This document shows positions 27,612-37,062 of a stretch of DNA of 64,000 nt, piece by piece. The DNA is from Halobellus inordinatus. GTDB taxonomy: Archaea; Halobacteriota; Halobacteria; Halobacteriales; Haloferacaceae. The position numbers and the translations under genes were made by a program. Within the stretch, counting starts at the first letter, position 1; the number at the start of each line of letters is the position of its first letter. The notes under the pieces were generated by a model. That model was not told the DNA's origin. It saw only the letters and a program-made list of their open reading frames with translations, and ran no database searches. The stretch covers positions 62,001-126,000 of the forward strand of contig NZ_JANHAV010000003.1 in the NCBI RefSeq assembly GCF_024464655.1. Reading direction: 5' to 3'.

Positions 27612-28946
27612 TCAGTCGGAGCGTCCGGGGGCGTCGCCGCTTTCACCGGGCGCATCACCGCTATTATCGGGTGCGCCGTCACGGTCTTCGGAACCGTCGC
27701 CGGACTGTCCCGGCGCGTTCTCACTGTTTCCGGGTGCGTCGGCAGTCGAGTTCCCGTCTCCGGACTCGGTACCGTCGTCACCGTTTCCCCGTTTGTCTCC
27801 CAGCGTATCGTTCCCGAAACCGTCGTTCACGCTGCTTTCGTCTCCCTGTCCGAGACGGTCCTGTCTCGCGTCTGTCTCTTGTGTGTCGTTGGTCGCGTCG
27901 TCAGTGACGTTTGCCGGACGGTCGTCGGGCGGCCCGGCGTCACCATTTCCCGGGTTGGCCGCCTCCTGAGCGTTTTCGGAGGCATTTGTCGTATTCTTCA
28001 GGTCAGATGCGTTTGCCGCGTCCCCCGGGAGATCGTCCGTCTCGTTATCTGTGTCCGCACCTCGCTCGTCTGCAGCGCCGTCACCCTGTCCGGGCACGTC
28101 GCCGTTGCCCAATCCGGGAGCGTCGCCGCTCTGTCCGGGTGCGTCGCCATCACTCAGGCCCGGAGCATCGCCGCTTTGTCCGGGCGTCTCGCCGCTCAGA
28201 CCGGGCACGTCCTCGGCGTCACCTAGTCCGCGGCCGGAGTTCTCACCGGCGATCTCACGGGCGGCGGCGGCGACTTCGGGGCCCGAGAGGTTGCGCGCCT
28301 CGGTCCGGAGTCGTTCGATGTTCGAGGTGTTGATGCCGTTTTCTTCGCGGACCTGTTTTGGCAGCGCCGACGCGGTCTCGTTACTCTGCTCGAGCTGGCG
28401 CTCGACGGCGTTGATTTCGGCCGTCAGTTGCGCGGCACGAGCGTTGTATCGGCCCTGGGAGACGTTCCCCGACGCTCGGGCCTGCTCTAACTCGGCGAGT
28501 CGCGTTCGGAGCGCTTCGAGCCGTTCCTGACTGGTGTTCAGTTCGGCAGCGACGACCGCCGCCTTCGAGTCGTTCGTCGCCGCGGCGGCGACGCGCTGTC
28601 CGAAGGCGCGCGAGGCGACCTCACCGTCGATCTCGGCACCCTGGACGGCGACGACGCCCGCCAGCTTCGCACCGGGGGCGACGCCCGACCCGTTCGACTC
28701 GGACGCGGTGTCGTCTGCCGTAGACGTGCTATCGCCGTCCGGAGTCGCAGTGTCGTTCGTATCCGTACCGTTCGCCGGGGTCGTCGCCGTCGTCTGCGCC
28801 TGGACGCCGCCGTCCTGCACCTGCGCCGCTCCCGTGGCTGTCGCGGCCGAGAGCGACGTGCCTCCCGACGCCGCCGCAGAGACGCCGATCGGAGCGCCCG
28901 CAGTCACGACCAGGAGTGCAACGAGGAGCGCGGATACTGACCTCAT
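27612..28946 (-). CDS. Secreted low-complexity protein with degenerate GDAPGxSG repeats
   Basis: 444 aa. A Sec-type signal peptide (MRSVSALLVALLVVTAGAPI, then VSAAA) is followed by a Thr/Asp linker, a central coiled-coil-like helical region (about residues 128-225, rich in Glu, Arg and Gln), and a long C-terminal tail made of variations on GDAPGLSDGDAPGQSG. The tail is highly acidic and likely disordered, as expected for a haloarchaeal cell-surface or envelope protein. No anchor, PGF motif or lipobox was seen. Function unknown. Confidence 0.75.
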   Translation of the reverse strand: MRSVSALLVALLVVTAGAPIGVSAAASGGTSLSAATATGAAQVQDGGVQAQTTATTPANGTDTNDTATPDGDSTSTADDTASESNGSGVAPGAKLAGVVAVQGAEIDGEVASRAFGQRVAAAATNDSKAAVVAAELNTSQERLEALRTRLAELEQARASGNVSQGRYNARAAQLTAEINAVERQLEQSNETASALPKQVREENGINTSNIERLRTEARNLSGPEVAAAAREIAGENSGRGLGDAEDVPGLSGETPGQSGDAPGLSDGDAPGQSGDAPGLGNGDVPGQGDGAADERGADTDNETDDLPGDAANASDLKNTTNASENAQEAANPGNGDAGPPDDRPANVTDDATNDTQETDARQDRLGQGDESSVNDGFGNDTLGDKRGNGDDGTESGDGNSTADAPGNSENAPGQSGDGSEDRDGAPDNSGDAPGESGDAPGRSD

Positions 28947-29111
28947 CGGTTTCCGATACTGTCCTCTCGGGCATATACCTCCGACATACTTGCGCCCATT
29001 TTGATCCGTTTAATCCGGATTTTTCACAAGACGGCGCGAGCGTCGCTCAGGAACGATTTTAACGGCTCGTTATCCCGCAGAACGTGTAAGTCAGGTATGA
29101 TTTCCCGCCAG

Positions 29112-30563
<1,452 letters not shown>

Positions 30564-30575
30564 TTATTGCGTGAT

Positions 30576-30588
30576 ATTACTAGGTAAT
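30576..30588. promoter_or_regulatory. Palindrome ATTAC-TAG-GTAAT in the thiC promoter
   Basis: Perfect 5-bp inverted repeat with a 3-bp spacer, centred about 22 nt upstream of the thiC ATG. It covers the place where a leaderless promoter's TATA box should be, so a bound repressor would block initiation. It may be a site for a ThiN-domain regulator (ThiR type), which is an inference. Confidence 0.45.
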
Positions 30589-30703
30589 AGGGCTTCCGAA
30601 TACGTGCCTCGCTTGGCAGTAGCTGAAGCCGGGTCTCGGGACAACCGTCAAAGTAGTTCACCGCAGGAAAGCAGACTCCAAGCCGCTCAACCGCGTTACT
30701 GTG

Positions 30704-32113
30704 CTACTCGGAATCTGGACCTAGGTCCTCGCCGGGGAGCACGAGGACGTTCTCACGGCCCAGTCGGAAGCCGTCGAGTTCGTCCTCATCGCGCATCTTG
30801 CGGACGACCTGACTCGTCTTCGCGTCGGTCCAATCCAGCGTCTGGGCGACTTCCTGCTGCTTGACGCGCCCGCCCTCGTGTTCGATGAACGCGAGGACGC
30901 GCTCTTCGTTGCTCAGCAGTTCGTCTTCCCACGGCATCGCGTCCGCTGCCGTGTCCTCTTCCGCTGTGTCCGCCGGTGCGTCCGTTTCGTCGACGCGCTC
31001 GTCAGCAGTCGACTCGCTGTCGACCGGGGCGTCGGCGTCGTCCGCACTCCCCCCGCTCGCATTGGGGTTCGTCGTCTCCGTGTCCGATGCTGCCGCGGCC
31101 GCGGTGTCGCCCGTAGACGCCTGTTCGGTGCTCTCGTCGTCGACAGTCTCGGCCTCGGTAGTCGTGCCAGCACCGGCCGCAGCCGCGGTCTGCGTGGCGC
31201 TTGTAGCAGTTCCCTGGCCCGTGTCACTCGCCTCGGCCGCACTGCTTTCGGGGGTCGCTGTGGCCGCTGCGTTCGCTGGCTCGCGTTCAGCGCCCCCGAC
31301 GCCTCCGTGCCGGTCAGGGACCGATCGGCGTCGGTAGACGATCCATCCGCCCGCGCCGAGCGCGAGCGCGACGAACGCGACCGCCCCGAACAGCAGGGAA
31401 TTGCCGCCGTCGGACCCCTCATCTGCGGGTGTCGTCGTCGTTCCACTGTCCGCCCCGGTTGCTTGGTCGGTAACGACGAGTGTGGGCTCGTTCGGCCCGA
31501 AGTCGAGCGGGCCACTCCAGACGGCGATCCGGGAGTCCGGTCGCGTGTCGTCGGGCTGGGGTTGGACCGTCTCGATGGTGTAGCCCTCTGGCCAGGTGAA
31601 CTGCAGCGACGTCTCGCTGTCGAGGAAAAGCCCCGCGAGCGCGTCGCCGGCGCGGAGCGTGCCGTCCTCGGTGACGGCGAAGTTCGTCCAGACGAACGAG
31701 TAAGTGACGACGCCGTAGTCCTGAGGCAACTGCTGTCTCGTCGCCGAGACCGAGACGTTTCGCACGCTCATCTCCCGGCCGGTCGCGTCCTCGGCGGTCG
31801 CGGCCGTCGACGCCATTCGCTGGCCGAACTCCGCGGCGTACTGGGACTCGTTCGCGCGAATGTCCTCCTGCAGCGAGCGGAACGCCTCGGTCGTGTTCTC
31901 GTCGTCCAGCCGGACCCGATACTCGACCGTCCACGCGGCTGAGCCGTTCGCACGGAGGTCGATGCGCATCGAGACGTCGTCCGGCGCCAGCTCCGACCCG
32001 GCGATCTGGTTGACTGATTGAGCGGACGCGCTCGGGGCTGTCGCGCCAGCACCGACGACGAGCGCGACGGCGACGATGAGAGCACAGCCGAGACGCGCTG
32101 CGCGGATGGTCAT
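30704..32113 (-). CDS. Membrane-anchored protein with C-terminal winged helix
   Basis: 469 aa from the ATG at 32111-32113. N-terminal signal sequence (cut near ASAQS), an extracytoplasmic beta-rich domain to about residue 215, one membrane helix ([22 protein letters not shown]), a long Ala/Thr/Asp-rich linker and a C-terminal winged helix ([20 protein letters not shown] and following). The plan is that of haloarchaeal membrane-bound regulators with DUF7345/DUF7343-type domains that sense outside signals. Target genes are unknown. Confidence 0.83.
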   Translation of the reverse strand: MTIRAARLGCALIVAVALVVGAGATAPSASAQSVNQIAGSELAPDDVSMRIDLRANGSAAWTVEYRVRLDDENTTEAFRSLQEDIRANESQYAAEFGQRMASTAATAEDATGREMSVRNVSVSATRQQLPQDYGVVTYSFVWTNFAVTEDGTLRAGDALAGLFLDSETSLQFTWPEGYTIETVQPQPDDTRPDSRIAVWSGPLDFGPNEPTLVVTDQATGADSGTTTTPADEGSDGGNSLLFGAVAFVALALGAGGWIVYRRRSVPDRHGGVGGAEREPANAAATATPESSAAEASDTGQGTATSATQTAAAAGAGTTTEAETVDDESTEQASTGDTAAAAASDTETTNPNASGGSADDADAPVDSESTADERVDETDAPADTAEEDTAADAMPWEDELLSNEERVLAFIEHEGGRVKQQEVAQTLDWTDAKTSQVVRKMRDEDELDGFRLGRENVLVLPGEDLGPDSE

Positions 32114-32204
32114 CTCGTAGGCACGTCGTACCGGGTGACACAAACCACTTCCGAGTGCGGAATTCGGGTCTCCCTACCGGTCTATGCGTATCCTATACGC
32201 CGCC

Positions 32205-32687
32205 TTACACATCGAACACGACATACGCGACCCAGCCATTCTCGGTCTGCTCGACGCGCATTTCCGAGTACGTGACGGCCTTCACCTCGCGGGCGTCGAT
32301 GTCCGCGAGCGGGACGCCGCGGTAGGTAGCGGTTAGTTCCCACGCCGACTCGGCATCACCCGTGTCAGCGTCGGCATCGAGACGGTCGATCTGTACCCGA
32401 TTGTCGACCGGGAGGACACTCCGAACGTCGCGTTCGTAGATGAGTTCGTCGAGGTAGTCGAACAGAAGGGCCTCGCGGTTCTCCGCGCTGACCGATACCT
32501 CGAACGTCCGGCCGCTGTCTTCGGTTCGATCGGCGCCTTCGGTCGCCTCGTCCGTACGGGCGGGCGGAATATCGTCGCAACTCGCCGCGGCGAGGCCGTC
32601 GGCGACAGCCCCGAAGAGCGCCGACAGGTCCGACGCCGTGGCTTCGACCGCGACGTCGGCGGTGTGTTCGCGAAGCTCGAAGCTCAT
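32205..32687 (-). CDS. Archease
   Basis: 160 aa. Begins MSFELREHTADVAVEA, the archease signature, and contains the family's acidic metal-binding residues and the LFDYLDELIY motif. Archease activates the RtcB RNA ligase, which joins tRNA halves after intron removal. It carries an acidic insert around residues 40-60. rtcB is not in the window. Repeats lie 29 nt upstream of the start. Confidence 0.94.
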   Translation of the reverse strand: MSFELREHTADVAVEATASDLSALFGAVADGLAAASCDDIPPARTDEATEGADRTEDSGRTFEVSVSAENREALLFDYLDELIYERDVRSVLPVDNRVQIDRLDADADTGDAESAWELTATYRGVPLADIDAREVKAVTYSEMRVEQTENGWVAYVVFDV

Positions 32688-32715
32688 ACATAGAGTACGC
32701 GGCCGCCCGTGGCCT

Positions 32716-32827
32716 GTGTCTTCCGGTCGGTCAGCCAGTGTCTTCCGGTCGCCTGTGGACTGTGTCTCCCGGTCGGCCAGGCAGTGTCTCCCGGTCGGAC
32801 AAACGGTATCTCCCGGTCAGCCAGAGG
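32716..32827. repeat. Five degenerate 22-24 bp tandem repeats upstream of archease
   Basis: Copies begin at 32716, 32738, 32762, 32784 and 32806. Each starts with GTGTCT(T/C)CCGGTC (last copy GTATCTCCCGGTC) followed by a variable 9-11 nt such as GGTCAGCCA. Unit lengths are 22, 24, 22, 22 and 22 bp. There are no spacers, so this is not CRISPR. Confidence 0.85.
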
Positions 32828-32853
32828 CCTGTACCAGCGTCGCTGTCGGGGTG

Positions 32854-33768
32854 CTACCTGTCCTCGCCCTCGTCGTCAGTTCGGGGGCGGGCGTTGTGAC
32901 CATCTCGGAACCGAGCCAGGTCGGCCGGCGTTTCGGCGTGCTTCGGATCGAGTCGTTCGTGTTCGTCGTGGCGGGCATTCGAAGCGTCGCCGTTTGTTTC
33001 CGTCCCGTTCTCCGTCGTCTCGTCACCGAGGTCCGCATCGGTCAGCGAGGCCAACGCCTCACGCGAGAGCCCGTCGTCGTCGGGGCTCGTCATCGCGACG
33101 CCGCTCGTGACGATCGCCCCATCCTCGACAGTCATCTCAGCGTCCATCACGCGGCTCTCGGGCAGGTGTACCAGGTGGCCACCCATCACCGGATTCGGTG
33201 CGAGCGGCAGAAACAGGGTGAGCATCTCCTCGTGGTCGGCCGCCGTTCGTAACACCTCGGGCGTCTCGGTCGTCACGAACCCGAGCGTGTACGCCTCCTC
33301 GTGCGGGAACTCGACGAGTTTCACCTCGCGGAAGTTCTCCGCGTCGGATTCGAGCATCACGTCGCTCATCCGCCGGAAACTCTCGTACACCGACCCGACG
33401 CCCGGGATCTGTGCCATCACGTAGTCGAAGTACTCGACGGCGCGCTGCCCGTACCGAGAGCTGTTCACGACGAGCCCGATGCCGAGAACGGCCCCGAAGA
33501 CGGCGACCGGGACGGTCGCTTCCAGGAGCGTCTGGGGGCTGATGCCCAGCGCAGCCGGGACGAGCGAGACGATCGGGAGCGCCGCGATGGCGTCCGAGAA
33601 GAGACTGACGTAGCCATAGACCGTGTTTAGCAGGAACAGAAATACCGCGATCGTGATGACCAGCGGGACGACGACGGCGAGCCCGGAGATGAACGCCTCG
33701 CGGACGACGTCGTACATCGAGTTCCGGACGCGACGCATCGACGGGACGCCCGAGCGTCCATCAGACAT
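32854..33768 (-). CDS. DUF502 family membrane protein
   Basis: 304 aa. Two membrane helices (about 28-50 and 85-103) followed by the DUF502 body with YFDYVMAQIPGVGSVYESFRRM, FPHEEAYTLGFVTTE and NPVMGGHLVHLPESRV. The last about 70 residues are a charged disordered tail. Family function is unknown; it is widely conserved in haloarchaea. Confidence 0.9.
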   Translation of the reverse strand: MSDGRSGVPSMRRVRNSMYDVVREAFISGLAVVVPLVITIAVFLFLLNTVYGYVSLFSDAIAALPIVSLVPAALGISPQTLLEATVPVAVFGAVLGIGLVVNSSRYGQRAVEYFDYVMAQIPGVGSVYESFRRMSDVMLESDAENFREVKLVEFPHEEAYTLGFVTTETPEVLRTAADHEEMLTLFLPLAPNPVMGGHLVHLPESRVMDAEMTVEDGAIVTSGVAMTSPDDDGLSREALASLTDADLGDETTENGTETNGDASNARHDEHERLDPKHAETPADLARFRDGHNARPRTDDEGEDR

Positions 33769-33873
33769 ACTGTCGGCGTGTACGGCGGACCACCTGAAAG
33801 CTGTCCCGGCTCTCGTTGTGTCGACCTGTTCGGCCGGTCGAGCCGCCGCTAGCTGACCCGACCGGCGAGGAAC

Positions 33874-33879
33874 TTTATG
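33874..33879 (+). promoter_or_regulatory. TATA-like box before the 33904 gene
   Basis: TTTATG about 25-30 nt ahead of the ATG at 33904; consistent with a leaderless start there. Confidence 0.45.
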
Positions 33880-33903
33880 CGCGTCGCGTGCGCACTACCC
33901 AGT

Positions 33904-34590
33904 ATGCCGATGAAGGGCGGCGCGACGAACGAGTACCGCGAAATCGACCGGTGGGATCGGGGCGTCGGCTGGATCGCCTATCCCGAGGAGACGATGGAAC
34001 GCGCGAGCCACGCACTCGTCGGCGAGGACGGTGGCGTGTGGGTCGTCGATCCCGTCGATGCCCCCGATCTGGACGAGCTCCTGGCCGAGTTCGGCGACGT
34101 ATCCGGCGTCGTGGTCGGCCTCGACAGACACAAGCGCGACGCGGCAGCGCTCGCGACCCGCCACGACGCCCCCGTCTACGTCCCGCAGTGGATGTCCGGC
34201 GTCGTCGAGGAGATCGACGCGCCGATCGAGCGCTTCGATCGGGAACTCAGCGATTCGGGCTTCGAGGCGTTCCCGATCCTCGACACCAGCGTCCCGCCGT
34301 GGCAGGAGGTCGGGCTCTATCACCGCGCGGACAAGACGCTCGTCGTGCCGGAAGCGGTCGGGACAGCCTCGTACTTCTGCGCTCCGGGCGAACGACTCGG
34401 CGTGCATCCGATGCTTCGGCCCGCGCCGCCGCGTCGCGCGCTCCGCGGCTTCGACGTCGACCGCGTCCTCGTCGGTCACGGCGAAGGCGTGCTGACCGAC
34501 GCCGCGCGGGCGCTTCGGGACGCGCTCGATAACGCCCGGCGCAATCTGCCGGGCGCGTACGGACGTGCGATTCGAGAGTTGCTGTCTTGA
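33904..34590 (+). CDS. Metallo-beta-lactamase-fold-like protein lacking the HxHxDH motif
   Basis: 228 aa. The pattern (SHALVGEDGGVWVVDPVDAPDL, then GLDRHKRDAAAL, VYVP, and a final VDRVLVGHGEGVL) follows the strand order of MBL-fold proteins, but the HxHxDH zinc motif is reduced to DRHKRD, so hydrolase activity is doubtful. The start at 33904 is supported by a TATA-like box at leaderless distance. Conserved hypothetical in haloarchaea, function unknown. Confidence 0.75.
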   Translation: MPMKGGATNEYREIDRWDRGVGWIAYPEETMERASHALVGEDGGVWVVDPVDAPDLDELLAEFGDVSGVVVGLDRHKRDAAALATRHDAPVYVPQWMSGVVEEIDAPIERFDRELSDSGFEAFPILDTSVPPWQEVGLYHRADKTLVVPEAVGTASYFCAPGERLGVHPMLRPAPPRRALRGFDVDRVLVGHGEGVLTDAARALRDALDNARRNLPGAYGRAIRELLS

Positions 34591-34680
34591 TCGTCAGTCC
34601 GTTCGCGATAACAGCCTCAGACCTCCTATCTGTCGCAGCCGCCACAGACGTTTAAGTTGGCGTACTGCCAGTCATTAGAT

Positions 34681-34932
34681 ATGGCCGCAGAGATCACCGA
34701 CCGAGTCCAAGAGCTCGCCGAAGCCCGGGGAGTCGCCGAATCCGAGATTCTCGAACAGGCTCTCGAGCGCGGCGTTGAATACCTGTGGACAGACCTCGTT
34801 TTGACCCGCTATGTAGACGGTGAGATTGATCGGGCGCGAGCGGTCAAACTCGTCGGTCGTGACCACGTCAAGCGGGCCGAAAGAGAGGTGAAAGCGGTTG
34901 AGGACGACGTTACGTGGGGCCTCGACGCGTGA
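34681..34932 (+). CDS. Small antitoxin-like protein paired with a PIN-domain gene
   Basis: 83 aa, helical, with a C-terminal acidic end. It overlaps the start of the next gene by 4 nt (GTGA), the usual order and spacing of antitoxin then toxin. The sequence resembles small helical antitoxins that accompany DUF3368-type PIN proteins. It is probably the binding partner that neutralises the PIN nuclease. Confidence 0.8.
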   Translation: MAAEITDRVQELAEARGVAESEILEQALERGVEYLWTDLVLTRYVDGEIDRARAVKLVGRDHVKRAEREVKAVEDDVTWGLDA

Positions 34933-35405
34933 TCGTCGCAGTCGCCGATACTGGCCCACTTATCCACCTGGAGGAGGCGGACGCTCTCGATTTGCTCTCG
35001 ACTGTCGACGAATTGCTCATTCCTCAGACGGTATACGATGAACTAGAAGTGGGAGATGACTCACCTACGCTATCGAGTATCGCGCACGAGATTGTACGGG
35101 CGAGGCAGAGTCTCACTCAGGCAGATCATAGTCTTGATCCCGGTGAAACAGCCGCTCTCAACGTCGCAATCGAACGTGATGTCGTACTCTTGACTGACGA
35201 TCTCGAAGCCCGCAACGTCGCCGAAGACGAGAACGTCGAAGTCCACGGTTCGATCGGTGTGATTGCGTTGGGTTGCGCTCGCGGGAGATCTTCCAAACAG
35301 GAGGCAGCGGATCTGATGCGCGCTTTACAACGGGAAACGAGCCTATTCGTCACGGATGCAGTCGTCGAAAGAGGGATCTCACTTCTTCAGACCGAGGATC
35401 ACTAA
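34929..35405 (+). CDS. PIN-domain (DUF3368-like) ribonuclease toxin
   Basis: 158 aa from the GTG at 34929. PIN-fold acidic residues are visible: DTGPLIHL near the N-terminus, the LDPGETAALNVA Glu, and VLLTDDLEAR Asp pair. Such proteins cleave RNA, frequently tRNA or rRNA. It is translationally coupled to the small upstream antitoxin-like gene. The catalytic set appears intact, so it is probably active. Confidence 0.85.
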   Translation: MIVAVADTGPLIHLEEADALDLLSTVDELLIPQTVYDELEVGDDSPTLSSIAHEIVRARQSLTQADHSLDPGETAALNVAIERDVVLLTDDLEARNVAEDENVEVHGSIGVIALGCARGRSSKQEAADLMRALQRETSLFVTDAVVERGISLLQTEDH

Positions 35406-35460
35406 ACTTCCTCCAAAATTCTCCGACGCCGTTTTCATCCACGCTCCCGTTTGAGCACTC

Positions 35461-35877
35461 GTGGTCTACATCACTCGCGGGCTTCTCGACGCGCTCCTCG
35501 AAATGGCAGAGGCAGAGGAACCGGCCTCGGTGAGCGTCGTGCTCGCGTCGACGCCGGCCGGCGACTTCGAGACGGATCTCGGGCTCGACGACGAGACGCC
35601 GGTGTTGACGCACTTTTACTTCCCAGAAGCGAGCGGGTCTGTCGCCGCCGTCTTCGGGGTCGACCTCGGTACTCCCGCGGGCCGCGGCCGCGCGCGGTTC
35701 GTCTCGCATCCGCAGGGACCGCTGGAGGCGACCCGCGAGGACACCTTCGCCGCCGCACTCGTCGTCGCAGTGCCGCCTTGGGACCAGGCGTCGTGTGCGG
35801 CGTTCGATCGCAACGACCGCGAACTCGATCTCGACGTGCTCGACGTCGAACCGCCGCGAGAGACGCTCGCGGAATAG
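35461..35877 (+). CDS. Conserved hypothetical; possible degenerate JAMM/MPN fold
   Basis: 138 aa. I read it as resembling a JAMM/MPN domain: VYITRGLLDALLEMA helps form the N-terminal helix and RFVSHPQGPLEATREDTFAAA aligns with the H-S-H-P...S-x2-D zinc motif, but the first His is Val and the catalytic Glu is not seen. It would therefore be non-catalytic. The assignment is tentative; otherwise it is a haloarchaeal conserved protein of unknown function. Confidence 0.6.
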   Translation: MVYITRGLLDALLEMAEAEEPASVSVVLASTPAGDFETDLGLDDETPVLTHFYFPEASGSVAAVFGVDLGTPAGRGRARFVSHPQGPLEATREDTFAAALVVAVPPWDQASCAAFDRNDRELDLDVLDVEPPRETLAE

Positions 35878-35888
35878 AGGCTAAAGAA

Positions 35889-36161
35889 TCAGTAGAGGAC
35901 ATCGTCGAGATCCGCTTCGGACGTCGTTGTCCCAGACGAGATCATCGCCTTATGGAAGGCATCCCGGTCGGATTCGGAGACCGGAACGCGCTCTTTGCGG
36001 AAAGAATCAACGAGGTCGTCTTTCGATCTGATCGCGTCCTCAATGACTCGGGCAAGGATCTCCTGCTGTGTGACCCGATTTCCCGCCTTCAGTCGGATTT
36101 CGGCCTGTAACCGCTCAAGCCGGGACTTGGTCTCGTCGTCCACCTTTACTGACGTGGCCAT
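35889..36161 (-). CDS. VapB-like ribbon-helix-helix antitoxin without partner
   Basis: 90 aa beginning MATSVKVDDETKSRLERLQA, an RHH N-terminus typical of haloarchaeal VapB proteins, with a C-terminal toxin-binding tail. VapB is normally followed by vapC on the same strand. Here the downstream neighbour is on the opposite strand only 11 nt away, so no vapC is present. It may be a solitary regulator or the remnant of a lost pair. Confidence 0.8.
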   Translation of the reverse strand: MATSVKVDDETKSRLERLQAEIRLKAGNRVTQQEILARVIEDAIRSKDDLVDSFRKERVPVSESDRDAFHKAMISSGTTTSEADLDDVLY

Positions 36162-36196
36162 ACAGTTCAGTAGAAGGCTCTACTGGGTAAACGTTG

Positions 36197-36409
36197 TCAC
36201 CGATCAAGATAGCCCAGGTCCGCGAGCTGTTCTGCGATGTCCTCGAACTGCGCTTCGGTGAGTTCGCCCTCGCGCTGGTACTGAATGACGATACTTCGGA
36301 GGAGAAAGCGCACGAGGTCGCTCGTGCTCGAAAAGCTGGTCCCCTCGATGGTTTCGTCGACGCGCTCGGCCAGGTCCTTCGGGATCGAAACGGTGGTGTA
36401 CTCGGTCAT
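36197..36409 (-). CDS. CopG/RHH-type DNA-binding protein
   Basis: 70 aa. MTEYTTVSIPKDLAERVDET forms the RHH beta strand and first helix, followed by FSSTSDLVRFLLR, the second helix. Likely a small DNA-binding regulator. No toxin gene accompanies it. Confidence 0.8.
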   Translation of the reverse strand: MTEYTTVSIPKDLAERVDETIEGTSFSSTSDLVRFLLRSIVIQYQREGELTEAQFEDIAEQLADLGYLDR

Positions 36410-36543
36410 CGTCCTGAGAAAGACGAGGCGTCGGCCGAACTAAACAGTGTGGAGTTCCTGTGCGTGCGCTGCGGCGGTCCGTCGACCGAGGGCTCGACCG
36501 AGAGCCGGGGGTTTTTCCACCCCTGCAGCCGTACCTGCCCGCA

Positions 36544-36867
36544 ATGGCTGTCAGACCACCGCAGCAGGGCGACGACGAGCCCGATTCCCTGGAGTTCGGC
36601 ATCGCGGCGCTCACTCCATATCTCTCGGAGTCCGATCTCACCTTTCCTGCCACAGCAGACGAGGTCGTGCGCGCGCTGAACGATCCCGCGATTCCGTACG
36701 ACGCCAACGGGAACACCGTCGCACTCTCGGAGGCGCTGGCCTCCGTCGGCACGAGCCAGTTCGACAGCAAGCGCGAGCTCCTCGACGCGCTGCATCCCGT
36801 CCTGGAGGAGTACCGCGCGTCGGGTGGCGGCATCTTCTCGCAGTTGCGGGCGCTGCTTCCGTTCTAA
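36544..36867 (+). CDS. Small haloarchaeal conserved protein, DUF5789-like
   Basis: 107 aa from the ATG at 36544, which gives the typical short start (MAVRPPQQGDDEPDSLEFG). The core (FPATADEVVRALNDPAIPYD, then TVALSEALASVGTSQFDSKRE) resembles the DUF5789 family of small haloarchaeal proteins with a LAGLI-like helix arrangement; I am not certain of the family. Unknown function. A GC-rich palindromic element follows the stop. Confidence 0.7.
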   Translation: MAVRPPQQGDDEPDSLEFGIAALTPYLSESDLTFPATADEVVRALNDPAIPYDANGNTVALSEALASVGTSQFDSKRELLDALHPVLEEYRASGGGIFSQLRALLPF

Positions 36868-36962
36868 CACCCACCTTTTTCCACGGTGGGTTTCCTCGCG
36901 GCGCTCCGCGCCGCTGCGGGTACCCACCGCGCAAAAACCTGGAGGGGAAAATCCGCTCGGCT
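36868..36962. repeat. Palindromic intergenic element after the 36544 gene
   Basis: Starts with a hairpin ACCCACC / GGTGGGT whose loop holds a T-run, then GCGGCG-CTC-CGCGCCGC, then a second ACCCACC half. Such hairpin blocks with inverted TCGCGG motifs recur after haloarchaeal genes. It may terminate transcription; no coding evidence. Confidence 0.5.
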
Positions 36963-37062
36963 CGCGCCGCTCGCCTCGCGGTACAATACGTCGAGCGCCC
37001 GCTGCAATGCGGCGGCAACCGCACCGCGTCGCTTCGCTGGCTGCGATGCGTCCGTGATCCTC

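Noticed and set aside
32716-32827. CRISPR array
   Set aside because: Units are directly adjacent with no unique spacers of 30 bp or more, only five copies, and no cas gene in the window.
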